Shown here: piece after piece, positions 23,201-31,972 of the stretch
Layout of the letters: each line of letters opens with the position of its first letter
Numbering within the stretch: position 1 is the stretch's first letter
Source of the DNA: Bacteroides sp.
GTDB lineage: Bacteria > Bacillota > Clostridia > Lachnospirales > Lachnospiraceae
Assembly: GCA_023666705.1 (NCBI GenBank)
Contig: JAMPBO010000013.1
Coordinates: forward strand, 39,120 to 86,519
Direction: 5' to 3'
Length of the DNA: 47,400 nucleotides
Program-made: the position numbers and the translations under genes
The notes under the pieces: generated by a model
What the model was told of the DNA's origin: nothing
Database searches by the model: none
Seen by the model: the letters and a program-made list of their open reading frames with translations, nothing else

Positions 23201-25794
23201 GTAACTGATACACCATCATCTATGTTTTCCTGTCCGCTCTCCGATGCAAACACTTCAACATAGCCTACATTTGTCGTTCCAAGTGCTCCGCCTGCATTGT
23301 CTGTATGACAAACTGCATCCTTGTCAAAATCCCAAAGCACGCTTACCTCATTCTTCAGGTCATAACATGCCTTTAATACCTTTGCCATGTTACAATCCGG
23401 ATCGATAGAATTTTGCAGGTATGGATTGTTATCTTTTGCCTGCACATCTACCAGTGCCTGATATCCTGCGGCAGCGTCATCACTTATGATAACAGGCATT
23501 CCTGCCTTTACATATTGAATCAGCTTTTGTGCCTGCTTCGCCGTCACATCGTTACCATTCAAGGTTGTAAATGAGTCTTTTCCATTTACATTTGCATATG
23601 CTTTACCACCTCTGACTTTGGAACCCGAATAGCCAGTACTTGAGACATCCACAGCGGTCAAATCACCATTATGGGTGTACATGGTATAAATCGGAAGATA
23701 CCTGATATTGCCATTTGCCATAGCAGTAACCAAAAGACCGTGATTAATTCCGTTACCACTGATACCGCCGAGTGCCTGCCACTGGGTAGCATCCTTCAAT
23801 GCACTTTGATTTCCACCAATGTATACCAAATCGTAGGTTCCCAAAATATCCGCTGTGCTTGCTGCCATTTCCTCGGATGACATATGCACAACCTGAACAT
23901 TGTTGATATCCATATCAAGAGCATCTGCTATCTTCGCCTCGGAAAGCTCCCATGCATAATACTCTGGTGTCTCGATTGTTCCGTCAGCATTTAACGTAGA
24001 AACCTGCTCCTTCGGTGCATTTAACACCTCAGCAGGTACAGTATAATAATTTCCCTTAATGCCAAGTTCCCTTAGGGTCTTTGCATTCGGATGCGTTACC
24101 GTACTCTTTAATGCAACCTCCTCGTCAATCGGGTAACATGGCTGTAGCTCCAAAACCGTAAACTTGGTAGAAGAAGAATTTGCTCCGCCATACTCCCTGA
24201 ATGCTGATGCATTGAGAAGGTCTGCAATCTTCTTACAGGTTGCTGCACTGTTGCTCTGTGCGATTACGCCAAAGTCCTCTGCATTTGTTACCATTACATT
24301 CGGCTTCTTGGATACGCCTGATGTAGATGCTACTGTAGAATACAGCATATTGTATTTTGATGCTGTCGCATCAAAGTCTTCATTTCCTGTGTTTGTACTG
24401 CCTGAGCTTGCATTGTCTGAATTATATACCATCGTAACGTTTGCAAGCATAGCTGCACTAAACTTTCTGTACAAGTCAGCCGAAATTCTGGTGCTTCTCA
24501 TGCCAGACTCCATAATAATCATGTCGTACTGGTCAAGGTCAATATCAGCTACATTGGCATCAAGCGTTGCTAATGTAGTCTCCGTCACCTGAACAAAATC
24601 CGGTCTGCTTGGATATCTTGTATTATATGCCTTGTTGTAGAACAAAGTAGGTGTCTTTGCTGCATCGTCTGCATAAAGCCGGTATACATTCGCATATGAC
24701 ACACCTGCGTATGATGTGCCGGCAGCACCCATTACAGTTTGTGAATTACCAAAACCCGTAAACAAAGCATTTGCCAGTGGATTATCCGTATGCGTAGCTG
24801 TCTCCCGTGTCGAGATAATCAACACAGTTGCCATGTTATATACTGCCTCGGTATTTCCACCTGCTTCTTCTGTTGTTGCGTCTGTTGAAGCATCTGAAGA
24901 AGATGCATCCTCGGTAGTCGCCTCCTCCGTAGTAGCATCTGCCGCAGCATCACCAATTGTTACAGGTATCCAGTGACCAGCTTTATTGTCTCCGTTAATA
25001 CCCAGATAAAGAGATCCATTCTTATGGGAAAGGAAATTCTCAGCTCCTGCCGCATCTGCTGCATTCTTTGAGGTATCCCATGCAAACGTATAATATCTGC
25101 TTCCCTTTGCATTAAATACATTTTTTACCAAATCTCCAAAAGGTACTGTTGTATCCTGTTCGCCTGATATATTCTGAGTCTCAATCGGATTGTCAATAAT
25201 CAGCGGACGCTGCTTATTGTTTACATATGTATGAAGCAGTGCACTGTATAAATCCTCACTTAAGTCATTGGTACCAGCCGTATACATGTTTTTTGGATCA
25301 TTGCTTACATAAATCAAATCCGCATCTGCAATTGTCTCAATATCCGCAGCTGTAATACTTGTTACCTGATAGTACTTATAATCTATCCTTCCTTCCTTCA
25401 TAAGCTGTTCAATGGTCTTGTTGCCGTCAATGACATAACTCTTGAACGCACTCACACCCTCGTCATCCATTTGAGAAAGGAAATCAAGATATGACTTGGT
25501 GCCGGTCGGAGCCATACTATGTGAAGCAGAAGAACCAATCTCTACGATATGGTAATATGGATCATTTTCATTTTCTCCATCCCCATCCTCGTCTGCTTTC
25601 AGATTAGAATTTTCAATAATTCTGTCCACTATAGTCATATTCGCATTATCGGCAGCATCCGCCATGAGAGTTACATCCTGTATCTCAGGCTCATCCTGCC
25701 TACTTGCACGGGAGAAGGACACGATAGTTACAGCCAAAACCATCACAAGCATCACAGATAAAGCTGATATCATTATCTTTGTTTTATTTTTCAT
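20239..25794 (-). CDS. 1851-aa secreted surface protein at the end of the pilus operon (DUF5057-like)
   Basis: The largest gene in the window. An N-terminal signal-anchor (about 8-30, ISALSVMLVMVLAVTIVSF) is followed by an extracellular chain. Four stretches have the same alpha/beta pattern of a buried strand, a helix, YVxxxxRPLIID-like strand and loop (about residues 150-210, 410-450, 650-780 and 1430-1500), suggesting repeated Rossmann-like modules. There is a Thr/Glu/Ala linker near 285-320, Asn/Gly-rich linkers, a CVVCQQAC cluster, Ca-binding-like loops (EDGDGENEND, DDDGNGRYDD) and a C-terminal Ig-like end (YIVIEATDSS). I recall such lachnospiral proteins as DUF5057. No LPXTG or other wall anchor is visible. 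AAGGAGG precedes the ATG. Position suggests a pilus-associated adhesin or assembly factor. Confidence 0.75.
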   Translation of the reverse strand: MKNKTKIMISALSVMLVMVLAVTIVSFSRASRQDEPEIQDVTLMADAADNANMTIVDRIIENSNLKADEDGDGENENDPYYHIVEIGSSASHSMAPTGTKSYLDFLSQMDDEGVSAFKSYVIDGNKTIEQLMKEGRIDYKYYQVTSITAADIETIADADLIYVSNDPKNMYTAGTNDLSEDLYSALLHTYVNNKQRPLIIDNPIETQNISGEQDTTVPFGDLVKNVFNAKGSRYYTFAWDTSKNAADAAGAENFLSHKNGSLYLGINGDNKAGHWIPVTIGDAAADATTEEATTEDASSSDASTDATTEEAGGNTEAVYNMATVLIISTRETATHTDNPLANALFTGFGNSQTVMGAAGTSYAGVSYANVYRLYADDAAKTPTLFYNKAYNTRYPSRPDFVQVTETTLATLDANVADIDLDQYDMIIMESGMRSTRISADLYRKFSAAMLANVTMVYNSDNASSGSTNTGNEDFDATASKYNMLYSTVASTSGVSKKPNVMVTNAEDFGVIAQSNSAATCKKIADLLNASAFREYGGANSSSTKFTVLELQPCYPIDEEVALKSTVTHPNAKTLRELGIKGNYYTVPAEVLNAPKEQVSTLNADGTIETPEYYAWELSEAKIADALDMDINNVQVVHMSSEEMAASTADILGTYDLVYIGGNQSALKDATQWQALGGISGNGINHGLLVTAMANGNIRYLPIYTMYTHNGDLTAVDVSSTGYSGSKVRGGKAYANVNGKDSFTTLNGNDVTAKQAQKLIQYVKAGMPVIISDDAAAGYQALVDVQAKDNNPYLQNSIDPDCNMAKVLKACYDLKNEVSVLWDFDKDAVCHTDNAGGALGTTNVGYVEVFASESGQENIDDGVSVTGQKEKIADVYNASYKRPILEVTKTPKRYDDTKEDSTVDIIDDKSVLEFEYTIKGSSKCEVKLRIDDDGNGRYDDVDDPSHDGSDTSLRVEMADTFYGPISWKLEAKDTVTGITSGITGISYVAPKRVEDKQDVKVLQIMPGGDLNKSETAEGANSLYFCVVCQQACERLETNPLANNASWFNIHYSGNYFAQTSLQTFTIGRTLNHAPWYESTAISVNNVGTHEHVFGIPYYDANLQYADKDNVSKYGADDWHINLADDLSDRFNFDIDILTRDEVEEISDSVRAAYDFSKMTDAEKRAAIKKFEDNVDLEAEEFADYVKYKADDIDEKLTYITQYNSETYASEYWNLYTYMRDEKAVADSFEDVDDPNADPANPDVGNAGNGGTGEQNKTFTDPITGANIEITQTTLDAKTDLNEMLDKLVTSLEAQGKTALVEEVQYIIRTERYYDLFNASEGKKFVFRDANILSYLSFDDVVKLFAAYNDYVKAKDTELEYKEQYKKYDREAHADNWIKGCYSTVILGPSDDFAADDFTAGSNGLKDLTNYVKDDGNVLLFHDTFTRFSDAGSYNLTEAIRPYVGQDKNHMEIADASYQYVKYKTAANYDEEKYFLTNLSYKTGDDKYPTWYDDLKPYQYGNSGAGSSRLYSAVAYSDALHASNDSSNPSAVAYKYAYLDWSYAAYWYNAASFDPRDNEQYGTNRGSKNNDGLITLYPFTLSDDIYIAGTHPQSYALDLEDDKCTVWYSLAGGYNGQQGSSMFAASPRDGQDNYFIYSYKNVYYCGAGHSKVTGVGKMNNDERKLYINIICNSVRKSAAMPSIYIYDYDKDTYGDKIKRKDGSYYTKVDDTDEYPEFSFKATTDSESTLDRVRIYYDLDYSDDNRSNAYVNNESHVLIADWDSKNVERAVRKNVYRYDPTLKTLVDQNDDPIVDSTNEDGTSNIASALKLKPEYFDPYNGEYTYIVIEATDSSDNKVYQRIKVMLKDVLFNLT

Positions 25795-25812
25795 TATGCT
25801 TTTACCTCCTTC

Positions 25813-26769
25813 CTAATTCTTTGCTTTCAGTATGTAAGAATTTCTTACATTTACCATTCCAAGTGACGTGTAGGTCATGTTCTTTTTGTTAAAGAAAAGG
25901 TCAAACCCTATCGCACCATTGTTATAATCAATCTTTGCTACACAGCCTGATATTGTGTCTCCATCCGTGGTGTTATATCCAATTGAATCAGAGTACAGGC
26001 GTCTTTTAACCGCATTTGCATCTGACCAGTCAGTAACATAATCATTCAAGCTTGTCATATATGCATATTTCTGTTCAAGATAAAGATTATCCTCGTCAAA
26101 GGTAAACACCGTCACCAGTGAATCATACTCTGAATAAACCGTATCGCCGGTTACCGAAACATTCGTCTTTATAACATCCGGAACATGCGTAAATGCATTC
26201 GTTATAGTATAGCCGCCACTTGCTCCGCCGGAATACGAAGGTACCGCTGATAAATCAATCGGTACTGCCGAAACGACGATAAGCTTTTGTACATAGAGCT
26301 CATCCGTTGGGGCAAGCTCGCTGAAGAACTTAATGTTAGCACTACTTACCGTGTAACCATAATTTGCAAGGTCATTCACAATAGCTTCCTTGTTTTTATC
26401 TATCGTTCTTGCCTCATCGTAGGCTCCTGTGGCATCCTTCTGTAAATATTTCCGCTTATCAAACACCGCATAAACATTTAAGCCTGGTGTTCCCGTTGCT
26501 GCATCCCCACTCTTGGAGAAGTTCGGTGTTCCGCTAAAGGTATAGCCAAACACATAAACCTTCTTTGCCTGCATGACCGTGTCCGTAAGCTTGTTGTACA
26601 CATCCTGTGCAGATGTCTGTACCGTAAGGTCATTCTGTGCCTTCTTATTGGCAAACACACTAGAACCCATCATGGAGCTTACGGCAGTCATTAGAAAAGC
26701 AAGGACTGCTATGGCTATTATCAACTCTATAAGAGTGAAGCCACTATTGTTTTTTTGTTTTGTATCCAA
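25813..26769 (-). CDS. minor pilin, PilW-like
   Basis: A 318-aa prepilin-like protein with a type III-style leader ending at Gly10 and mature start FTLIELIIAIAVLAFLMTA; Phe+1 and Glu+5 are present. The remaining about 270 residues are a polar pseudopilin head. The start is TTG at 26769 with GGAG nine bases upstream; an ATG slightly upstream is in another frame. It follows the GspH-like pilin gene and precedes the giant surface-protein gene by 18 bp. Minor pilins of this class prime fibre assembly and sit at the tip. Confidence 0.82.
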   Translation of the reverse strand: MDTKQKNNSGFTLIELIIAIAVLAFLMTAVSSMMGSSVFANKKAQNDLTVQTSAQDVYNKLTDTVMQAKKVYVFGYTFSGTPNFSKSGDAATGTPGLNVYAVFDKRKYLQKDATGAYDEARTIDKNKEAIVNDLANYGYTVSSANIKFFSELAPTDELYVQKLIVVSAVPIDLSAVPSYSGGASGGYTITNAFTHVPDVIKTNVSVTGDTVYSEYDSLVTVFTFDEDNLYLEQKYAYMTSLNDYVTDWSDANAVKRRLYSDSIGYNTTDGDTISGCVAKIDYNNGAIGFDLFFNKKNMTYTSLGMVNVRNSYILKAKN

Positions 26770-26786
26770 TATTCATCACTCCTATT

Positions 26787-27380
26787 CTACTTTATTTGAT
26801 AACTACCGTTTACGTTAATTGTAACCGTAACCAGAGTGCCACCATTTTTTTTCTTGAATTTGTATGTGCCGGCTCCCCTGATACATCGTCCGCTCCTGTT
26901 AAAGGATACCATAAACGGGTTTGTGTCATCCATGCTGATATTATTGACAACCGTGCCCCCATCCGCCGATGTATAATCAATTGTTGTGTAAGGGCTTAAA
27001 TTGATACCCTTGCCACTGTTTGCGTTGTCAAGATAATCGTCATAGGTCTTGGAACCATCACTTGCCCATACACCCCGTTTAACAAACAGCTTATCTCCAT
27101 CCTTATAGAGTGCAAGGAAATAACATGCTCCTCTGTCAATCTCCGCTGTATCCATCTTGCCATTTCCATTTGCATCATGATATGCCTGTTGACCTTTCGC
27201 CTTCGCATACATGGCATTTACCTCAGCATAAAATGTAGTTGCTGCATCCCGTACCTTTGCCGTGTGTAACACCGACAATGTGATAAATGCCGCTGATGAC
27301 AGGATTACAATAATGGCAATTACGATTATCATTTCTACCAAGGTGTAGCCCTTATCATTTAACTTTTTCATCTTCTTCAT
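26787..27380 (-). CDS. minor pilin, GspH/FimT-like, with a Ca-binding-like loop
   Basis: The start is taken at ATG 27380 (MKKMKKLNDKG), six bases after AGAGGTG; a GTG nine bases further up is also in frame. The prepilin site is KG-YTLVEMIIVIAIIVILSS with Glu+5. The head contains DANGNGKMDTAEID, an EF-hand/dockerin-style loop with Asp, Asn, Asn and Asp spaced as ligands, and one pair of cysteines (GACYF, GRCIR). Pseudopilins of type II systems bind calcium in the head, so Ca-dependent folding is plausible. About 197 residues. It lies between the large PilX-like gene and the PilW-like gene. Confidence 0.82.
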   Translation of the reverse strand: MKKMKKLNDKGYTLVEMIIVIAIIVILSSAAFITLSVLHTAKVRDAATTFYAEVNAMYAKAKGQQAYHDANGNGKMDTAEIDRGACYFLALYKDGDKLFVKRGVWASDGSKTYDDYLDNANSGKGINLSPYTTIDYTSADGGTVVNNISMDDTNPFMVSFNRSGRCIRGAGTYKFKKKNGGTLVTVTINVNGSYQIK

Positions 27381-27391
27381 AGGCAACACCT

Positions 27392-30300
27392 CTATTCTAC
27401 GTTCTTCATCCAGTTGTCAAAGCTTACAACATCTGAATAATCAATTGTATCAATTGTCTTTGCAGAAGTATCTGCTGGGTCAAGTGCCACAACGGAGGAA
27501 CCCTCATATGCCTTAAAGAGACTAAGCACATACTTACACTTATCCTCACTGGAAAGCTGACACTCTCTTATAATTGCCCTACATATCTCAGGGCTGGCAG
27601 TAAATGACTGAAGCTGGTTATTGATATATACCTTTCCGCCTGAAACAATCAGTCCCTCAAAGGAACGGACATTATCAGCAAAGTATACATCGCCCTTTGC
27701 AATTACAATACCCTTTACCACACCGCTTGTTCCTGCTTCTATTGTTACATAAGCAGGGTCACTGGCACCTGTGCTTACTCCATCATTGATATATACACTG
27801 TAACCTGAAGCAAGCTTCAGTACAGTTGCTTCATTTCCGGTCTCAGTACCCTTTGCAGGTCTCAAATCCTTATAAGTTGGATCAGTTCCTATCGTTCTGA
27901 TATTGATATACTTGTTGATAGGAGTGATGGATGCCTCTCCAAAATCAGAGTCAGCCAAAAGTGCTTCAATATAGGTTCTTTCGTCTGCATCCAAATTCTT
28001 ATCCAAATGTCCAAGGTTCCACTTTACAAAGTTATACTCAAGATCCAAGTTATCGGAAAGGCTGAGTGCATTTGTATAACTTCCATCAAAGTCCGTAGTA
28101 ATATTTGAACTTGCACCCGTGTAATCCGCAACCTGTGGGGCAGCTAGCAATGCCTGAGCATCCGCCATGGTGCCTGGTGTAATCATATCAAATGTACTTC
28201 CGCTCTTAGAAGTAATTGCACCACTTGAATAAACTGTTGCAGAGCTTGCATCCATCGCATCGTTCATGGTTGGCAGCAATATTTCGCCCGCCTCAAAATC
28301 TTCATAGTTTGTTATATCCACAAGATACTGTGCAATGTTGCTATTCGGATCCTTAAGCTCCTTCACATAATCTGCTATGAAAGCAGCTGCATACATACGG
28401 TCTGTAGTATACTGGCTCTTGAAAGCCGAATCAACAGCTGCTATACGATTGTAGCAGGATGTGAAATCGTAGTAATAATACTTCTTTCCTGATACCTCCT
28501 GCATAATACAAGGTATATAAACATCACTTACACCGTCAATTCTCTTCTCAAATACAGAAGTCGGGAAATACTTCTCAAAAAGAACGCTTCCCTTCAATGC
28601 CGTGTGAAGCTTTGCCTCATAATAGATAACCTGTGTTCCTGTGCTGTTCGTAACAGCCGTCGGCATTCCCGTATACATAACCGGTACATATGCCTTCTGG
28701 TTACTCTTAAGGGAAATACTCTCACCTGTCCTGTAATCTCTCAAATAAGTTGTATCTGTCGTATCATTTAACGACTTAATATCTGATGTTGTCGGCATAA
28801 ACTGATATGTCTGCTTTACAACATCCTGACTTGTGGAGCCTGTCGTTCCGTCTCCAACATTCACGGTAAGATCTGTCTCATTTATCTGCTTGGAAAGCTC
28901 GATATAGGAACGTCCTGCGAGATAAATAGCTTCTGCTTCCTTGAGATCCAAAGTTGACTTTTCACCGTTTATGATAATGGCACTACTGTTGTAATGACCT
29001 CTGTTATATCTTGTGCCATCTGCTTCTTCTATCTGGAAATTATCAGGGTCAACAGTAGGTATAAACTCTCTGGTATCCTTTGCTGTACTGTCTCCATATC
29101 CAAAGTAGCTTCCCTTCAACTGGAAATATGCACCCGTCGCATTAATTTCCGTATCGTCCTTTACATATACATCTGCCCTTAACAGTGCAGTTGAACCATT
29201 GTATTTGATACTCTGGTTATCACTTCCATTTTGAGTGATTGTTCTTGTGCTGTAACCGCCAAGCACAATGTTGTCAGTCCATACCTCCGACTCACTGGTA
29301 GACTTACCTGTCTTTCCATAAAGGGTCAGGTCTCCTGAATTCATAACTGCAATTGTACCCGGTACAATCACGGTATCTGCAAGAATTGACACACTGGAGC
29401 CGTTAATGTAAAGTCCTGAATACATACTTCTCTGGTTGACACCATTATAGTAGTCTCTCTCTCCTGCAATCTCAGGGTCATTTATGGAAGAATACACATT
29501 GTAATATGTATTACCTGCAGCTCCTGCATCATATTTCTTAGAGGTAACACTTCCATGGGTATACGTAATCGCTGTTCCATTGATTGTCTGAGTGAAAGCC
29601 TTGTGTGCATCCGTCACAGTATCCACATACGTTGACTCATTGTACTTTTTGTTGTAATAATCTGCCGCTGCATATACATTACCTGTGATTGTAAGCGGAT
29701 TACCTGCCGGCTGGTTTATCTCAAGTCCCATATCTGCAACGAGTGAGAAATCAAACAGCTTTGGGTAATCTGAGCCTGTAGAATTAAACCGCACGGTAAA
29801 ATCCGGCTCTCCAATTACAATATCCGTTGAAATACTCTGTGTAAAGTATCCATTTGCCTGTGAACGGTTGTACTCCTGCGTTCTTGTCAGGGTGATATTT
29901 TTGATTGTAAGCGACTTTAAGTTTCCGTTTACGTCTCTGTCCGTATCATCCACAAACACCTTTGACATATCAAGCTGAACCGAGCTGTTTGTAATGTACT
30001 TACTAAGCTCAGTAGCTACATTTGCACTGTCAAAAAATGTGTTTTGGTCCAAATTGTGCATAAACTGCTGCTTGAACATGTCATTTGCAGCCTCATCGCC
30101 AATCGTTACATAGCTGTTGGAGTTAAGGTCATACCTGACCATGTTCTCAACCGTATAAATATATGCATCCTGCATATCCTCCACGGTCTTGGAGCCAACA
30201 CCGGCATAAATTTCCTGCATCGCCTGCTCAACATAGTAAAAGTTGTCTCTGGCATTTAAATCCTGAAGCTTTTGCTTGTATGCGTACCCTGCGAACATAA

Positions 30301-30406
30301 GCAGTGCACCTACAATAATTCCAATAAAGCCAAGTGCCACCACTACCATCACAAGACTAGAGCCGCGATTATTTAGTTTTTTGATGAGTTTCTTAATCTT
30401 TTTCAA
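27392..30406 (-). CDS. very large PilX-like pilus protein (1004 aa)
   Basis: The N-terminus KKLIKKLNNRG-SSLVMVVVAL looks like a prepilin leader and hydrophobic helix (about 16-45), but mature position 5 is Met rather than Glu. This is the PilX/GspK-like exception, since GspK-type tip subunits also lack Glu5. The rest is an about 950-residue exported domain with beta-helix-like stretches (GNVYAAADYYNK, repeated short strands, SGVVKGIVIAKGDVYF). The start is TTG, directly abutting the TAG of the preceding gene with AAAGGGGG upstream, so translation is coupled. Typical PilX proteins have about 200 residues, so this is greatly expanded. It probably caps the pilus tip; adhesion is a possible role. 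Confidence 0.75.
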   Translation of the reverse strand: MKKIKKLIKKLNNRGSSLVMVVVALGFIGIIVGALLMFAGYAYKQKLQDLNARDNFYYVEQAMQEIYAGVGSKTVEDMQDAYIYTVENMVRYDLNSNSYVTIGDEAANDMFKQQFMHNLDQNTFFDSANVATELSKYITNSSVQLDMSKVFVDDTDRDVNGNLKSLTIKNITLTRTQEYNRSQANGYFTQSISTDIVIGEPDFTVRFNSTGSDYPKLFDFSLVADMGLEINQPAGNPLTITGNVYAAADYYNKKYNESTYVDTVTDAHKAFTQTINGTAITYTHGSVTSKKYDAGAAGNTYYNVYSSINDPEIAGERDYYNGVNQRSMYSGLYINGSSVSILADTVIVPGTIAVMNSGDLTLYGKTGKSTSESEVWTDNIVLGGYSTRTITQNGSDNQSIKYNGSTALLRADVYVKDDTEINATGAYFQLKGSYFGYGDSTAKDTREFIPTVDPDNFQIEEADGTRYNRGHYNSSAIIINGEKSTLDLKEAEAIYLAGRSYIELSKQINETDLTVNVGDGTTGSTSQDVVKQTYQFMPTTSDIKSLNDTTDTTYLRDYRTGESISLKSNQKAYVPVMYTGMPTAVTNSTGTQVIYYEAKLHTALKGSVLFEKYFPTSVFEKRIDGVSDVYIPCIMQEVSGKKYYYYDFTSCYNRIAAVDSAFKSQYTTDRMYAAAFIADYVKELKDPNSNIAQYLVDITNYEDFEAGEILLPTMNDAMDASSATVYSSGAITSKSGSTFDMITPGTMADAQALLAAPQVADYTGASSNITTDFDGSYTNALSLSDNLDLEYNFVKWNLGHLDKNLDADERTYIEALLADSDFGEASITPINKYINIRTIGTDPTYKDLRPAKGTETGNEATVLKLASGYSVYINDGVSTGASDPAYVTIEAGTSGVVKGIVIAKGDVYFADNVRSFEGLIVSGGKVYINNQLQSFTASPEICRAIIRECQLSSEDKCKYVLSLFKAYEGSSVVALDPADTSAKTIDTIDYSDVVSFDNWMKNVE

Positions 30407-31957
30407 CTAATTTTCCCCCTTTGCTCCAGTTAATGTAATCCTGCTGACACTATCTGACTCAGGTGTAAGCTTTACCGTAACAGTCATCAGCCTATTGTCT
30501 GTTCTTTTGTCATCCGCAAGCGGTTTGATATAATCAGGATCGTAATTTGTTCTTATACCTGCATGGGCATGTGAATCCGTAATAACCGTAGGTATGACAT
30601 TAGTTGCTATTGTCGCAAACTGAGCATTGCTGCCTCCTATGCTGACATCAAGGTTTGTGTATATACGGGCACATTCTACCTGATTGGTCGACTTGAATAT
30701 ATTAATCTTAACCTTTTGACCGCTTGTATTGGTTGTATAGTATGCATTTCCGTTCGTTGTCGTTCCATAAGCCACATTATTCTGGTCATTTGTCGGCTTG
30801 TAAAGATAAATCTTTGCATCCGTGACAAAGTTGTCAATCATGATATAATCGTTTGCGGCATAGGTAACCTTGTTTGCGGCACCATATGCATAATCCGCTG
30901 TATATGGCTGATACTCAAAATAAATGTCAGGACATTTGTCCGTGTAAAACTTTTGTGAAAATACATTGTAGTCGATGACATCTGATGCATTTATCTGCTG
31001 GTTGCCTGTAATCTTAAAGCTGTAATCATTCAAGTAATAAACATCCGCCTTAACGATATAATAATCATCCGACGTATCAGCTGTGCCACAAGTATCAAAG
31101 TCAATATAAATCTTTGTTATCTTGTTCGTGGAATCCACATAATCGATTGTGTTCAGCACACTATCGTTTGATGTATGAAGCATCGCCTGCTCGTATGATT
31201 TAGGGTCCGTCTGCTTCAGCTTCTCCATGGTCTTGGAGAAGAACAATGATTCTGCCTGTGCATCAAAGTTTGATGCCGTTCCATTTATAATAGCCACCTT
31301 TGTCGCATCCAAATCCTGCATGTTACCAAGGTTTGTATCATTTGGATTACTTACAAGATCTGCTTCCCTGCACGCTATTGCTTCAATATATCCTGAACTG
31401 TTATATTTTACAATACTGCCCTCGTTTGTCAGCTCAAAGCCTGACGGAAATCTGCTCAAATCCGCCTGTGTCATATCATAGGCTATCTTGTATCCATTTC
31501 CACTTGCAGCTGATTTTGCTCCCAGCTGCACGGCAAGGTCATCTAACACAACGTTTCTGTGATATACAGTATTTCTGGCACCCAGCTTGACATCGTTTAT
31601 TTTGTACTCATAGACCTTATAACGGACATAAGACCCGGATGCTCCAATAGCATGACCACTTGCACTGTCATATAAGTTACAAATTTGCGTCTGCACATTT
31701 GCAGGGGCTGTAAGCTTCAGCTCATTCGCCTCGCTCGTTGCATCAGACCCTGATGCAAGCTTGGCTAAGTCATTCCTCTGGGAATACTCCAGCAGATATG
31801 CTGCCGCCTCATTGGCGTACTGCAGTTCCTTAGCCCGTCTGCTTGTATCAAGTGTCTGCGTAAACTGTCTCATAATCGGTACAAGAAGCACTGTCAATAT
31901 GGCAATGGCTATCATAACTTCAAGCAAAGTAAAGCCTTTGTTTTTGTTTTTTGCCAT
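30407..31957 (-). CDS. minor pilin, PilV/GspI-like (517 aa)
   Basis: The start at ATG 31957 (MAKNKNKG) is better spaced from GAGAGGA than the ATG three codons upstream. The prepilin site is KG-FTLLEVMIAIAILTVLL with Glu+5. The head is unusually long at about 490 residues and rich in Tyr, Asn and Asp, containing SxSxTG-like beta stretches but no recognisable enzyme motif. It follows the PilO-like gene by 15 bp, and its stop abuts the TTG start of the PilX-like gene. Together with the three following genes it forms the minor-pilin priming set. Confidence 0.8.
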   Translation of the reverse strand: MAKNKNKGFTLLEVMIAIAILTVLLVPIMRQFTQTLDTSRRAKELQYANEAAAYLLEYSQRNDLAKLASGSDATSEANELKLTAPANVQTQICNLYDSASGHAIGASGSYVRYKVYEYKINDVKLGARNTVYHRNVVLDDLAVQLGAKSAASGNGYKIAYDMTQADLSRFPSGFELTNEGSIVKYNSSGYIEAIACREADLVSNPNDTNLGNMQDLDATKVAIINGTASNFDAQAESLFFSKTMEKLKQTDPKSYEQAMLHTSNDSVLNTIDYVDSTNKITKIYIDFDTCGTADTSDDYYIVKADVYYLNDYSFKITGNQQINASDVIDYNVFSQKFYTDKCPDIYFEYQPYTADYAYGAANKVTYAANDYIMIDNFVTDAKIYLYKPTNDQNNVAYGTTTNGNAYYTTNTSGQKVKINIFKSTNQVECARIYTNLDVSIGGSNAQFATIATNVIPTVITDSHAHAGIRTNYDPDYIKPLADDKRTDNRLMTVTVKLTPESDSVSRITLTGAKGEN

Positions 31958-31972
31958 AAATCCCATCCTCTC

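Noticed and set aside
20835-24976. Many 60-140-codon frames on both strands inside the 1851-aa gene
   Set aside because: They are out-of-frame shadows of one long well-started gene, with no ribosome sites or family motifs.
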